Of a DNA stretch of 47,004 nucleotides, positions 7,673-15,018 are shown piece after piece. The stretch is taken from contig JAKQUO010000054.1 in NCBI GenBank assembly GCA_029569255.1, forward strand, positions 1 to 47,004, in the 5' to 3' direction. Under the pieces are notes generated by a model. The model ran no database searches. It saw only the letters and a program-made list of their open reading frames with translations, and was not told where the DNA came from. Both the position numbers and the translations under genes were made by a program. Origin of the DNA: Acidobacteriota bacterium. GTDB taxonomy: Bacteria > Acidobacteriota > Aminicenantia > Aminicenantales > Saccharicenantaceae. Each line of letters starts with the position of its first letter. Position 1 is the first letter of the stretch.

Positions 7673-8353
7673 CTGTTCATCCCGCTCCGCGACGAGAACC
7701 CGACGGCCCGACGGCCGTACGTGACCGTCCTTCTCATCGCCGCCAATGTCGCCGTCTTCGCCCTCCAGGCGGTCGGCCCCCGGGGCCTGGAGTCCTCGGT
7801 CGTCCGCTTCGGGGCCGTGCCCTACGACATCGCCCACTTCCGCGCCGCCGGCGGGGCGGGCGGCGTCCCGCCCCTCCTGACCCTGCTCACGAGCATGTTC
7901 CTCCACGGCGGCCTCTTCCACCTCCTCGGCAACATGCTCTACCTGTGGATCTTCGGCAACAACGTCGAGGACCGCCTGGGACCCTTCCGGTTCATCCTGT
8001 TCTACCTCGGGAGCGGCGTCGCCGCGGCCCTGGCCCATATCCTGGCCCAGCCGTCGTCGCGCGTGCCCATGATCGGGGCGAGCGGGGCCATCGCCGGGGT
8101 CCTCGGGGCCTACGCCGTGCTCTTCCCCCGCGCCCGGGTCAGGACCCTCGTCTTCTTCGTCGGCGTCGTCCGCGTCCCGGCGGCGCTCGTCCTCGGCCTG
8201 TGGTTCCTGCTCCAGGTCCTCAACGTGGGCATGGGGGGCGGCGTGGCCTGGTTCGCCCATATCGGCGGGTTCCTGGCCGGCATCCTCCTCATCCGCCTGG
8301 CCCTCGGGAGGGGCTTCGGGCGGGGGGGCTGGAATTCCGCGCGGGCGAGTTGA
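7673..8353 (+). CDS. Rhomboid family intramembrane serine protease
   Basis: Six or so hydrophobic segments with the rhomboid signature. Counting from GTG 7721: HGGLFHLLGNMLYLWIFG at 62-79, catalytic Ser121 in GASGAIAGVLG, catalytic His180 in WFAHIGGFLAG. The frame stays open upstream and encodes LFIPLRDENPTARRPYV directly before GTG 7721. This segment is conserved at the N-terminus of this rhomboid subfamily (usual form MFPLRDxxPTxxxPxVT). The only start-like codon ahead of it is CTG 7673, so I place the start there. GTG 7721 is the conventional alternative and would remove that motif. It lies 7 bases after the TPR gene and is likely co-transcribed. Confidence 0.88.
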   Translation: MFIPLRDENPTARRPYVTVLLIAANVAVFALQAVGPRGLESSVVRFGAVPYDIAHFRAAGGAGGVPPLLTLLTSMFLHGGLFHLLGNMLYLWIFGNNVEDRLGPFRFILFYLGSGVAAALAHILAQPSSRVPMIGASGAIAGVLGAYAVLFPRARVRTLVFFVGVVRVPAALVLGLWFLLQVLNVGMGGGVAWFAHIGGFLAGILLIRLALGRGFGRGGWNSARAS

Positions 8354-8378
8354 CAATCTTCCCGTTTTTTAGTATTTT
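8350..8378 (+). promoter_or_regulatory. Promoter of the ribosomal protein operon
   Basis: TTGACA 8350-8355, 17-base spacer, TATTTT 8373-8378. It overlaps the stop codon of the rhomboid gene. The predicted leader of about 32 bases is AT-rich and short, with no room for a large structured regulatory leader. Confidence 0.65.
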
Positions 8379-8416
8379 AGGGCGTCTTTCTATCTCTTTA
8401 TTAAGGTTAGAAACCG

Positions 8417-8845
8417 ATGAGGACGTATATTCCCAAGAAGTCTGAGATCGAGCAGAAGTGGTGGCTCATCGACGCCGAGGGCCGGGTCCTCGGCCGTCTG
8501 GCCACCGAGGTCGCCGACCTGATCCGAGGCAAGAGGAAGCCCCAGTTCACGAGCCACCTGGACACCGGGGACTTCGTCGTCGTGGTCAACGCCGAGAAGG
8601 TCAAGGTCACCGGCCGCAAGCTCGACCAGAAGAAGTACTACACCCACTCCCTCTACCCCGGCGGGCTCAAGGAGGAATCGCTCCGCGACCTGCTGGCCCG
8701 GAAGCCGGAAGAGGTCGTCCGGAAGGCCGTCTGGGGCATGGTTCCCAAGGGGAAGCTCGGCCGGGCCCTGTACAAGAAGCTCAAGGTCTACCGCGGACCC
8801 TCCCACCCCCACGAAGCCCAGAACCCCAAGGAATACAGGTTTTAG
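8417..8845 (+). CDS. rplM: 50S ribosomal protein L13
   Basis: 142 residues, the normal length. The N-terminal [20 protein letters not shown], the [20 protein letters not shown] block and the C-terminal [16 protein letters not shown] are typical of L13, a primary 23S rRNA binder in early 50S assembly. It begins a cluster rplM-rpsI-rpsB-tsf-pyrH-frr on one strand, an order seen in many bacteria. It is followed by rpsI after 9 bases. Confidence 0.98.
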   Translation: MRTYIPKKSEIEQKWWLIDAEGRVLGRLATEVADLIRGKRKPQFTSHLDTGDFVVVVNAEKVKVTGRKLDQKKYYTHSLYPGGLKEESLRDLLARKPEEVVRKAVWGMVPKGKLGRALYKKLKVYRGPSHPHEAQNPKEYRF

Positions 8846-8854
8846 GAGGCCCGA

Positions 8855-9259
8855 TTGAGTCTGCTCCAATACTACGGCACGGGGAAGAGGAAATCGTCCA
8901 TCGCCCGCGTCTTCCTCCGCCAGGGCAAGGGCGACGTCACGCTGTTCGTCAACAAGAGGCCGCGGCCGTTCAACGATTACTTCCGGCTCGACGCCCACAA
9001 GGTCATCATCCGCCAGCCGCTCCGGCTGACCGACACCGAGGACAAGTTCGACGTCTTCCTCCGGGTCAGCGGCGGCGGGGCCAAGGGCCAGGCCGAGGCC
9101 ATCCGGCTCGGCATCGCCCGGGCCCTCGTCGAGTACAACCGCGAGCTCAAGCCCGCGCTCAAGTCGGCCAGCCTGCTGACGCGCGACGCGCGGGTCAAAG
9201 AGCGGAAGAAGTACGGCCTGCTGGGCGCCCGCAAGGCCCCTCAGTACCACAAGCGCTAA
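8855..9259 (+). CDS. rpsI: 30S ribosomal protein S9
   Basis: 134 residues. The N-terminal [21 protein letters not shown] and the C-terminal [20 protein letters not shown], ending in basic residues (QYHKR), are diagnostic. The tail reaches the ribosomal P site. The start is TTG 8855, supported by AGGAGG at 8844-8849, which overlaps the end of rplM. No ATG is available at the right place. Confidence 0.98.
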   Translation: MSLLQYYGTGKRKSSIARVFLRQGKGDVTLFVNKRPRPFNDYFRLDAHKVIIRQPLRLTDTEDKFDVFLRVSGGGAKGQAEAIRLGIARALVEYNRELKPALKSASLLTRDARVKERKKYGLLGARKAPQYHKR

Positions 9260-9273
9260 AGAGGAGGCTGACG

Positions 9274-10047
9274 TTGGTTTCCGTTACCATGAAAGAGCTG
9301 CTGGAGGCGGGCGTCCACTTCGGGCACCAGACCAAGCGCTGGAACCCGAAGATGAAAGAGTACATCTTCGGCCAGAGGAACGGCATCTACATCGTCGACC
9401 TGCAGAAGACGATCAAGAACTTCAAGGAGGCCCTGGGCTACCTCCGCGGCGTCGCCGAGGAGGGCAAGACCGTCCTCTTCGTCGGCACCAAGAAGCAGGC
9501 CCAGGACATCGTCCGCGACTACGCCGTCAAGTGCGAGTCGGCCTACGTCAACCAGCGCTGGCTGGGCGGGCTCCTGACCAACTTCGGCACCGTCCGGACG
9601 AGCGTCGACAAGCTCAAGGAGCTCGAGGAGATGAAGGAGGACGGCCGCTGGGAGCTGCTGTCCAAGAAGGAGCAGTCCCGGCGGGAGAAGGTCTTCCGCA
9701 AGCTCCAGAAGAACCTGGGCGGGCTGAAGGCCCTGGCCGGGCTGCCGGGGGCGCTCTTCATCATCGACTCCTCGAAGGAGACGATCGCCATCGCCGAGGC
9801 CCGGAAGATGGGCGTCCCCATCGTGGCCGTCGTCGACACCAACGGCGACCCCGAGGTCGTCACCTACCCCATCCCCGGCAACGACGACGCGGTCCGGGCC
9901 ATCGAGCTGTTCACCTCGAAGGCGGCCGAGTCCATCATCGAAGGCAAGAAGAACCGCATCAGCAAGGAGCTGCTCGAGGAGAAGGCGGCCGAGGCGGAGC
10001 CGGCCCCCGGGGAGGCCCCGGAGGGCGTCGTCCCGGGGGACAACTGA
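9274..10047 (+). CDS. rpsB: 30S ribosomal protein S2
   Basis: 257 residues. [20 protein letters not shown] and the middle [19 protein letters not shown] are S2 hallmarks. The start TTG 9274 is chosen over ATG 9289 because GAGGAGG at 9261-9267 is 6 bases from TTG but 21 from the ATG, and S2 proteins usually have several residues before MKxLLEAG. The same frame stays open upstream through rpsI, but that part is spurious. The C-terminus is an acidic low-complexity tail. It is followed by tsf, the usual S2-EF-Ts pair. Confidence 0.97.
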   Translation: MVSVTMKELLEAGVHFGHQTKRWNPKMKEYIFGQRNGIYIVDLQKTIKNFKEALGYLRGVAEEGKTVLFVGTKKQAQDIVRDYAVKCESAYVNQRWLGGLLTNFGTVRTSVDKLKELEEMKEDGRWELLSKKEQSRREKVFRKLQKNLGGLKALAGLPGALFIIDSSKETIAIAEARKMGVPIVAVVDTNGDPEVVTYPIPGNDDAVRAIELFTSKAAESIIEGKKNRISKELLEEKAAEAEPAPGEAPEGVVPGDN

Positions 10048-10102
10048 GACCGGCGGGCGGCGCCGGGACGGACGCGACGGGAAAGAACGGAAAGAGGGCA
10101 CC

Positions 10103-10699
10103 ATGGAGATCACCGCGGACAAGGTCAAAGAGCTGCGCGAGCGGACAGGCATCGGCATGATGGAGTGCAAGAGCGCCCTGGCCGAGTGCGCCGGCGACAT
10201 GGACAAGGCCGTCGAGGTCCTGCGCAAGCGCGGGTACGCCCGGGCCGAGGCCAAGTCCGGCCGGGCCGCCAAGGAGGGCCTGGTCGGCTCCTACATCCAC
10301 ATGAACGGGCGCATCGGCGTCCTCGTCGAGGTCAACTGCGAGTCCGACTTCGTGGCCCGGAACGCCGAGTTCCAGGAGCTGGTCAAGGAGCTGGCCATGC
10401 AGATCGCGGCGGCCAAGCCGAAGTGGGTCGCCTCGACCGACGTCCCCGAGGACGTCGTGGCCAAGGAGAAGGAGATCGTCAAGGCCCAGCTCGGCGACAT
10501 GAAGAAGCCGCCGGAGATCCTGGAGAGGATCGTCACGGGCAAGATGGGCAAGTTCTTCGAGGAGGTCTGCCTCCTCGACCAGCCCTACATCCGCGACGAC
10601 AAGGTCAGGGTCCGCGACCTGGTGACCAAGCTCGTGGCCAAGATGGGCGAGAACATCAAGGTCGGACGGTTCGCGCGCTTCGAGATCGGCCAGGATTGA
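10103..10699 (+). CDS. tsf: Elongation factor Ts
   Basis: 198 residues, the short form (as in Thermus, without the extended coiled-coil region of E. coli EF-Ts). The N-terminal UBA-like domain carries LRERTGIGMMECKSAL, and the core has CESDFVARNAEFQ. It is the nucleotide exchange factor of EF-Tu. Start ATG 10103 with upstream GAAAGAGGGC. A promoter for the following gene overlaps its 3' end. Confidence 0.97.
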   Translation: MEITADKVKELRERTGIGMMECKSALAECAGDMDKAVEVLRKRGYARAEAKSGRAAKEGLVGSYIHMNGRIGVLVEVNCESDFVARNAEFQELVKELAMQIAAAKPKWVASTDVPEDVVAKEKEIVKAQLGDMKKPPEILERIVTGKMGKFFEEVCLLDQPYIRDDKVRVRDLVTKLVAKMGENIKVGRFARFEIGQD

Positions 10700-10725
10700 A
10701 GTCCCCGGCCCGGCCGGTGTAGAAT
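10696..10725 (+). promoter_or_regulatory. Internal promoter before pyrH
   Basis: TTGAAG 10696-10701, 18-base spacer, TAGAAT 10720-10725. It would allow pyrH to be made apart from tsf. The predicted start near 10732 leaves a 10-base leader with little room for the GGAGG at 10731-10735. Confidence 0.45.
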
Positions 10726-10741
10726 GCGGGTGGAGGCGGCC

Positions 10742-11455
10742 ATGCCCAAACCGGCCTACAAGCGGGTCCTGCTCAAGCTCTCGGGCGAGTCCTTCCTCGG
10801 CGACATCTCCCACGGCATCGACTTCCGGCGGGCCCTGTCCATCGCCCGCGAGATCAAGATGGCCCACGACCTGGGCGTCGACATCGCCGTCATGATCGGC
10901 GGCGGCAACCTGTTCCGGGGGGCCAAGGGCATCAGGGACGGCATCGACCAGGGCTCGGCCGACCAGATGGGCATGATGGCCACGGTCATCAACGGCATCG
11001 CCCTCCAGGCCGCCCTCGAGAAGGCCGGGGCCGACACCCGGCACGTCACGGCCATCGAGATCAGGTCGGTGGCCGAGCCGTTCATCCGCCGGCGGGTCAT
11101 CCGCCACATGGAGAAGGGGCGGATCATCGTCTTCTCGGCCGGCATCGGCTGCCCCTACTTCACGACCGACACGGCCGCGGCCCAGCGGGCCCTGGAGATC
11201 GGGGCCGACATCATCTTCAAGGCGACCAAGGTCGACGGCGTCTACTCGGCCGACCCGGTCAAGGACAAGACGGCCAGGAAGTTCGCGACCATCCGCTACA
11301 TCGACGTCATCAGGAAGAACCTCAAGGTCATGGACGCCACGGCCATCTCGCTCTGCGCCGACAACGGCCTGCCCATCCTGGTCTTCGCCCTGGGCAAGGG
11401 CGGCAATATCCTCAAGGCCGTCCTGGGCGAGGCCATCGGCACCCGCGTCTGCTGA
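10742..11455 (+). CDS. pyrH: UMP kinase
   Basis: 237 residues from ATG 10742, preceded by [22 protein letters not shown] at the N-terminus, [10 protein letters not shown] and the late [15 protein letters not shown] segment identify the hexameric bacterial UMP kinase of the amino acid kinase fold, which makes UDP. The in-frame ATG at 10724 would add six residues but falls upstream of the ribosome binding site. Confidence 0.97.
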   Translation: MPKPAYKRVLLKLSGESFLGDISHGIDFRRALSIAREIKMAHDLGVDIAVMIGGGNLFRGAKGIRDGIDQGSADQMGMMATVINGIALQAALEKAGADTRHVTAIEIRSVAEPFIRRRVIRHMEKGRIIVFSAGIGCPYFTTDTAAAQRALEIGADIIFKATKVDGVYSADPVKDKTARKFATIRYIDVIRKNLKVMDATAISLCADNGLPILVFALGKGGNILKAVLGEAIGTRVC

Positions 11456-11471
11456 CGGCCGGCCGGCCGCC

Positions 11472-11501
11472 TTGACAGGCCGGGAGGCCTTGGTCTACTA
11501 T
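11472..11501 (+). promoter_or_regulatory. Promoter of frr
   Basis: TTGACA 11472-11477, 18-base spacer, TACTAT 11496-11501. Predicted start near 11508, leaving a leader of about 54 bases before ATG 11562, consistent with the 106-base gap after pyrH. Confidence 0.6.
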
Positions 11502-11561
11502 CCCCCGAGCCCGGCTCCCGGGCCCGCCGGCCCCGGGGAACCCCGCGTCTGGAGAGAGGCG

Positions 11562-12119
11562 ATGGTCAAAGACGTTCTCAACGACACGGCCAGGAAGATG
11601 AAGGCCTCGGCCGACCATTTCCGCAAGGACATCGGCATGCTCCGGACGGGACGGGCCAACATCGCCATCTTCGAGGAGATCAAGGTCAATTACTACGGCG
11701 TCCCCACGCCGGTCAACCAGGTCGCCACCGTCAAGGTGCCCGAGCCGACCCTCATCGTCGTCCAGCCCTACGACCCCTCCATGCTCGAGCCGCTCGACAA
11801 GGCCATCCGGGGCGCCGACTTCGGCCTGAACCCCCTCAACGACGGCAAGCTCCTCCGCGTCCCCATCCCGCCGCTCGACGAGGAGCGCCGCCGCGAGATC
11901 GCCAAGAAGATCGGCCGGATGCTCGAGGAGGAGAAGACCGCCCTGCGCAACATGCGCCGCGAGGCCAAGGAGTTCATCGAGGAGCTGGAGAAGGAGAAGG
12001 ACATCACCGAGGACGAGAAGTTCTCCGGGCTCGAGCAGCTCCAGAAGCTCCTCGACGAGACGATCGCCAGGATCGAAGAGGTGGCCGCCGCCAAGGAGAA
12101 AGAGATCCTCGAACGATAG
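11562..12119 (+). CDS. frr: Ribosome recycling factor
   Basis: 185 residues, exactly the family length. The motifs HFRKDIGMLRTGRANIAIFE, YYGVPTPVNQVATVKVPEP and the C-terminal EKDITEDEK are diagnostic. With EF-G it splits the post-termination ribosome. The start ATG 11562 follows GAGAGGCG. The longer frame from 11472 would include the promoter and is rejected. It ends the translation cluster, and the next gene is convergent, 21 bases away. Confidence 0.98.
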   Translation: MVKDVLNDTARKMKASADHFRKDIGMLRTGRANIAIFEEIKVNYYGVPTPVNQVATVKVPEPTLIVVQPYDPSMLEPLDKAIRGADFGLNPLNDGKLLRVPIPPLDEERRREIAKKIGRMLEEEKTALRNMRREAKEFIEELEKEKDITEDEKFSGLEQLQKLLDETIARIEEVAAAKEKEILER

Positions 12120-12140
12120 CCCGCCTTCCGCCGGACCGGC

Positions 12141-13082
12141 TCAGCAGGCCGCCGGCGGCGTCTTGGCGAACCAGTTCTCGCGCGACCCGAACTTCGTCCG
12201 GATGGCGATGCCCCAGCCGACCGTGTTCATGGCCAGCCCGAAGAGGAAGCCGAGCACCGGGACGAACGTGGCCAGGCTGTAGACCAGGAGTCCGGCCACC
12301 GCCGCGGCCATCGCGCCGGCGCGCCTCGAGCCCAGGGCCTGGAGCAGGCTCTGGCCGAGGAAGGTGAAGACAGCCAGCCGCCCGAAGACCTTGACCAGGA
12401 ACCCGGCGACGCCCAGGGCCAGGGCGATCGGGATGCCGATGAGGACGAAGCTCAGCAGGGCGGCGAAGAGGACCAGCATGGTGAAGGCCAGGATGGCCAC
12501 CAGGCCCGTCCCCAGGGCCGGCCAGAAGGACCTGCGGAGCTCGCCGGCGGCGAAGGCGAGCGGCTTCGGGAACAGGGCCGCCCCGGCGACGGCGGCGATG
12601 AGCCAGAGGAAGGCGAGGGCCAGCTTGACGGCCACGATGACGGGGATGAGCCGGACGGAGAAGATCCAGTCGAAGAGGTCGCCGCCCCTGAACAGCTTGT
12701 CCCCGAGCTCGCGGGTCTGGAAGTAGATCGTGTCGCCGGCGATGGAGCAGCCGGGCTCCTTCTCCAGGGTCCCGCCGAGCGCCGCCAGGTCCTCGCCGAT
12801 CCTGGCCGTCCCCTTGACGACGACGTGGGAGCCGATGCCGACGACCGACTGGCCGACCTCGCCGCTGACCGTGATCGAGCCGCCGATGACGAAGACGTCC
12901 TCGCGGACCGTCCCCTCGACGATGACGTGCCCGCCGAGGCTGAAGACCTTGTCCTGGGTCTCGCCGGGAGCGACGCGGATGTCCCGGCCGGAGCCGACCT
13001 CGGCCCGGGCCGGGGCGGGGAGAGCCAGGGGGGCCGCGGCCAGGAGAGCGAGGAGCGCGAACGTCAGGCTTTTCTTCGTCAT
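12141..13082 (-). CDS. Exported bactofilin-like/integral membrane protein
   Basis: 313 residues. A signal peptide at about 1-28 is followed by repeating short beta strands (VIVEGTVREDVFVIGGSITV, then VVVKGTARIGEDLAALGG). This is a polymer-forming, bactofilin-like right-handed beta pattern. The C-terminal half has about four membrane helices, the first starting near LIPVIVAVKLALAFLWL. The enzyme role, if any, is unknown. It is the last gene of the lolA-like/sigma/anti-sigma operon and starts as ATGA inside the anti-sigma stop codon. Proteins of this build often sit beside ECF sigma factors, so it may be a target or sensor of that system. Confidence 0.75.
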   Translation of the reverse strand: MTKKSLTFALLALLAAAPLALPAPARAEVGSGRDIRVAPGETQDKVFSLGGHVIVEGTVREDVFVIGGSITVSGEVGQSVVGIGSHVVVKGTARIGEDLAALGGTLEKEPGCSIAGDTIYFQTRELGDKLFRGGDLFDWIFSVRLIPVIVAVKLALAFLWLIAAVAGAALFPKPLAFAAGELRRSFWPALGTGLVAILAFTMLVLFAALLSFVLIGIPIALALGVAGFLVKVFGRLAVFTFLGQSLLQALGSRRAGAMAAAVAGLLVYSLATFVPVLGFLFGLAMNTVGWGIAIRTKFGSRENWFAKTPPAAC

Positions 13083-13660
13083 GACCTTTCTCCCGCGGAG
13101 AGGAGTCTCTTGGCGCCGCAGAACGCGAGCAGGACGGCGCCCCCGGCCAGCACGACGACCAGGGCCACGCCCGGGGGGCCGGCGGCCCGGACGAAGGCGC
13201 CGGCGCCGGCGACGACGGCCGCCGCGGCGTCCGCCGCGACGTCGAGGAGGAGGGCGGAGACCTTGAAGGCCTTGGCCAGGAACGGCAGGAAACGGGCGGA
13301 CGCGGCGCCGCAGACCCGGTCGATCGAGGCCAGGACCTCGGCGAGCGTCGCCCCGGTGAAGGCGTAGAAGCCGAAGAGGCCGATGACGAGGGCGGCGACG
13401 GCCGCGGCCAGCGGGGCCAGCCAGCCCGGCCGGACCGTCTCGGGCTCCGGCAGGGCGGCCATGACCGACCGGGCGAAGCCCGCCGGGACCTCGAACGGCG
13501 GGAGACCGGTGAAGGCCTCGTGGAGAAGGCGCCTCTCGGCCAGGGCCTCGCGGCACGCCGCGCAGACCTCGAGGTGCTCCTCGAGCTTGGCGGCCTCGTA
13601 GGGACCGAGCTCGCCCTCGAGGTAGAGGTAAAGGTCCTCGGGGCGGAAACAGGGCGTCAT
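13079..13660 (-). CDS. Anti-sigma factor with N-terminal zinc finger
   Basis: 193 residues. The N-terminal HLEVCAAC (H29, C33, C36) is the HxxxCxxC motif of ZAS/zf-HC2 anti-sigma domains, preceded by LYLYLEGELGP. A membrane helix follows at about 82-102 (AAAVAALVIGLFGFYAFTG). Two further hydrophobic stretches lie near the C-terminus. It should hold the adjacent sigma factor at the inner membrane until a signal arrives. It overlaps the sigma gene by ATGA, which implies balanced synthesis of the two. Confidence 0.9.
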   Translation of the reverse strand: MTPCFRPEDLYLYLEGELGPYEAAKLEEHLEVCAACREALAERRLLHEAFTGLPPFEVPAGFARSVMAALPEPETVRPGWLAPLAAAVAALVIGLFGFYAFTGATLAEVLASIDRVCGAASARFLPFLAKAFKVSALLLDVAADAAAAVVAGAGAFVRAAGPPGVALVVVLAGGAVLLAFCGAKRLLSAGERS

Positions 13661-14247
13661 GGCCCGCCCATCCTCTTGCGCAGCAGCTCCTTGGCCTGGA
13701 AGACCCGGTTCTTGACCGTGCCGACGGGCAGGCCCTTGATGTCCGCGATCTCCTCGTAGGAGAACTCGTTGACATGGCGGAGGACGAAGAGCTCGCGCAG
13801 GGCCGCGGGCACGGTCTCGAGGGCCCGCTCGATCTTCTCCCGGACCTCGGCCAGCTCGAACCGGCGGACGACCGAGGGGCCGGGGTCGGGGACCTGGGGC
13901 AGGAGCGAGTCGTCCTCGTGGTCGACGGGCTGGTCGAGCGACACGGTCGGCACCTTCTTCTTCCGCCAGTGGTCGATGAGGTGGTTCGAAGCGATCTTGA
14001 ACAGCCAGGTGCTGAACTTGAAGGCCGGGCGGTAGGACCGGAGCGAGCAGTAGACCTTGAGGAAGACCTCCTGGGCGAAGTCGAGGGCCGTCTCGCGCTC
14101 CCCGGTCATGCGGCCGAGGTAGCTCGTGAGCGGCTGCTCGTATTTTCGGACGATCATTTCGAACGCCCTGCGGTCTCCTTCGAGGGCCCGGGCGACAAGC
14201 CGGCGGTCGTCCGTCGTCGAGAGAGAAGACTGCCCTCGGGTGTTCAT
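13657..14247 (-). CDS. ECF-type RNA polymerase sigma factor
   Basis: 196 residues with sigma region 2 (DFAQEVFLKVYCSLRSYRP, FKFSTWLFKIASNHLIDHWR) and region 4 (LREL FVLRHVNEFSYEEIAD..LPVGTVKNRVFQAKELLRKRM). It directs RNA polymerase to stress promoters, probably the RpoE-like group. It lies 13 bases downstream of the lolA-like gene and overlaps the anti-sigma gene by 4 bases. No separate promoter is visible for it, so it appears to depend on the lolA-like promoter. Confidence 0.95.
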   Translation of the reverse strand: MNTRGQSSLSTTDDRRLVARALEGDRRAFEMIVRKYEQPLTSYLGRMTGERETALDFAQEVFLKVYCSLRSYRPAFKFSTWLFKIASNHLIDHWRKKKVPTVSLDQPVDHEDDSLLPQVPDPGPSVVRRFELAEVREKIERALETVPAALRELFVLRHVNEFSYEEIADIKGLPVGTVKNRVFQAKELLRKRMGGP

Positions 14248-14260
14248 ACGGAACCCGGTC

Positions 14261-14950
14261 CTAAAGGTTTTGCCCCCCGTCCCTGATGACGGTTGCGGTG
14301 TCGTCGATGACCTCGGTGCCCGGCGGGACCTTGAGGGTGAAGGCGCCGGCCGGCAGACGGACGCCGGTCCGGACCCGGCTGAAGATGAATTCCCGCTTGG
14401 CCCCGGCCCACTCGAGGAAGACGACCCGGCGCGGGAGCCAGGTCGTCTCGTCGATCTCGAGCAGGATATGGGAGAAGTCCCCTTCGGTCCGGGGGGTCAG
14501 CTTGACCTGGCGGACCCGGGCCGCGTCGGTGGGGAAGGGGTTGGACTCGACGGCGTAGGCCTCGGCGAAGGACATCGTCCCGAGGAAGATGCCGAAAATG
14601 TCGGACTTCAGGGCCTCCTCCGCGACGGGGCTGCGGGTGAGCTGTTTCTCCTCGGGGAGATAGGACTCGAGGACCCCCTCCTTGTAGATGAAGACCTTGG
14701 GCTGGGGCGACCTGTACTCCCAGCGCATGCGGTCGGGCTTCTCGAAGAGGAGCTCGCCCTTCTCGCGGAGGGGCTCGGACACCGACATCGAGTAGTGGAG
14801 CTGCTCGAAATCGGCCCTCAGCGTCGGCGCGGCCTTGAGGGCCCTCTCGAGGTTGGCCGTCGCCTCTTCGGGCGGGACGGCCGTTGTCTGCGCGCTCAGG
14901 GCGCAGGCCGACAGGGCGAGGGCCGCGGCCGCCGCGGGCAAGCGCTTCAT
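14261..14950 (-). CDS. LolA-like outer membrane lipoprotein carrier protein
   Basis: 229 residues from ATG 14950, with a signal peptide ending near ACALSAQ. Features of the LolA fold: TLRADFEQLHYS, GELLFEKPDRMRWEY, then KVFIYKEGVLESYLPEEKQ. LolA ferries lipoproteins through the periplasm. No lolB or lolCDE is nearby. The upstream ATG at 14959 lies inside the -10 box (TATAAT), so the start three codons later is preferred, which makes the mRNA effectively leaderless. It leads an operon with the sigma factor, anti-sigma factor and the bactofilin-like protein, coupling lipoprotein transport with envelope stress control. Confidence 0.85.
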   Translation of the reverse strand: MKRLPAAAAALALSACALSAQTTAVPPEEATANLERALKAAPTLRADFEQLHYSMSVSEPLREKGELLFEKPDRMRWEYRSPQPKVFIYKEGVLESYLPEEKQLTRSPVAEEALKSDIFGIFLGTMSFAEAYAVESNPFPTDAARVRQVKLTPRTEGDFSHILLEIDETTWLPRRVVFLEWAGAKREFIFSRVRTGVRLPAGAFTLKVPPGTEVIDDTATVIRDGGQNL

Positions 14951-14957
14951 GCCGCGC

Positions 14958-14963
14958 ATTATA
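14958..14963 (-). promoter_or_regulatory. -10 element of the lolA-like operon
   Basis: Perfect TATAAT on the minus strand. The expected transcription start is 14951, one base before ATG 14950. No good -35 is seen: the -35 position (14981-14986) falls in the hairpin at 14968-14996. Confidence 0.6.
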
Positions 14964-14967
14964 GCAC

Positions 14968-14996
14968 GGGGACGCGCGCCCGGGGTACATGTCCCG
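14968..14996. repeat. Degenerate GGGACAYGTACC-family hairpin between divergent promoters
   Basis: The right arm GGTACATGTCCC at 14985-14996 is intact and the left arm (14968-14980) is degenerate. CCCGGG also flanks the centre on both sides (14979-14984, 14993-14998). It lies between the divergent -10 boxes at 14958 and 15006. Confidence 0.5.
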
Positions 14997-15005
14997 GGAA
15001 TTGGT

Positions 15006-15011
15006 GTATAC
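15006..15011 (+). promoter_or_regulatory. -10 element of the symporter gene
   Basis: TATACT, with the expected transcription start at 15018, one base before GTG 15019. The -35 position overlaps the hairpin arm at 14985-14996 and does not match consensus. Confidence 0.5.
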
Positions 15012-15018
15012 TCCGCGC

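Noticed and set aside
8458..9273. Upstream extension of the rpsB frame through rplM and rpsI
   Set aside because: It reads the two ribosomal protein genes out of frame; the real S2 protein begins at TTG 9274.
14989..15018. ATG 14989 as start of the symporter
   Set aside because: It lies in a hairpin element and upstream of the -10 box; GTG 15019 matches the family start better.
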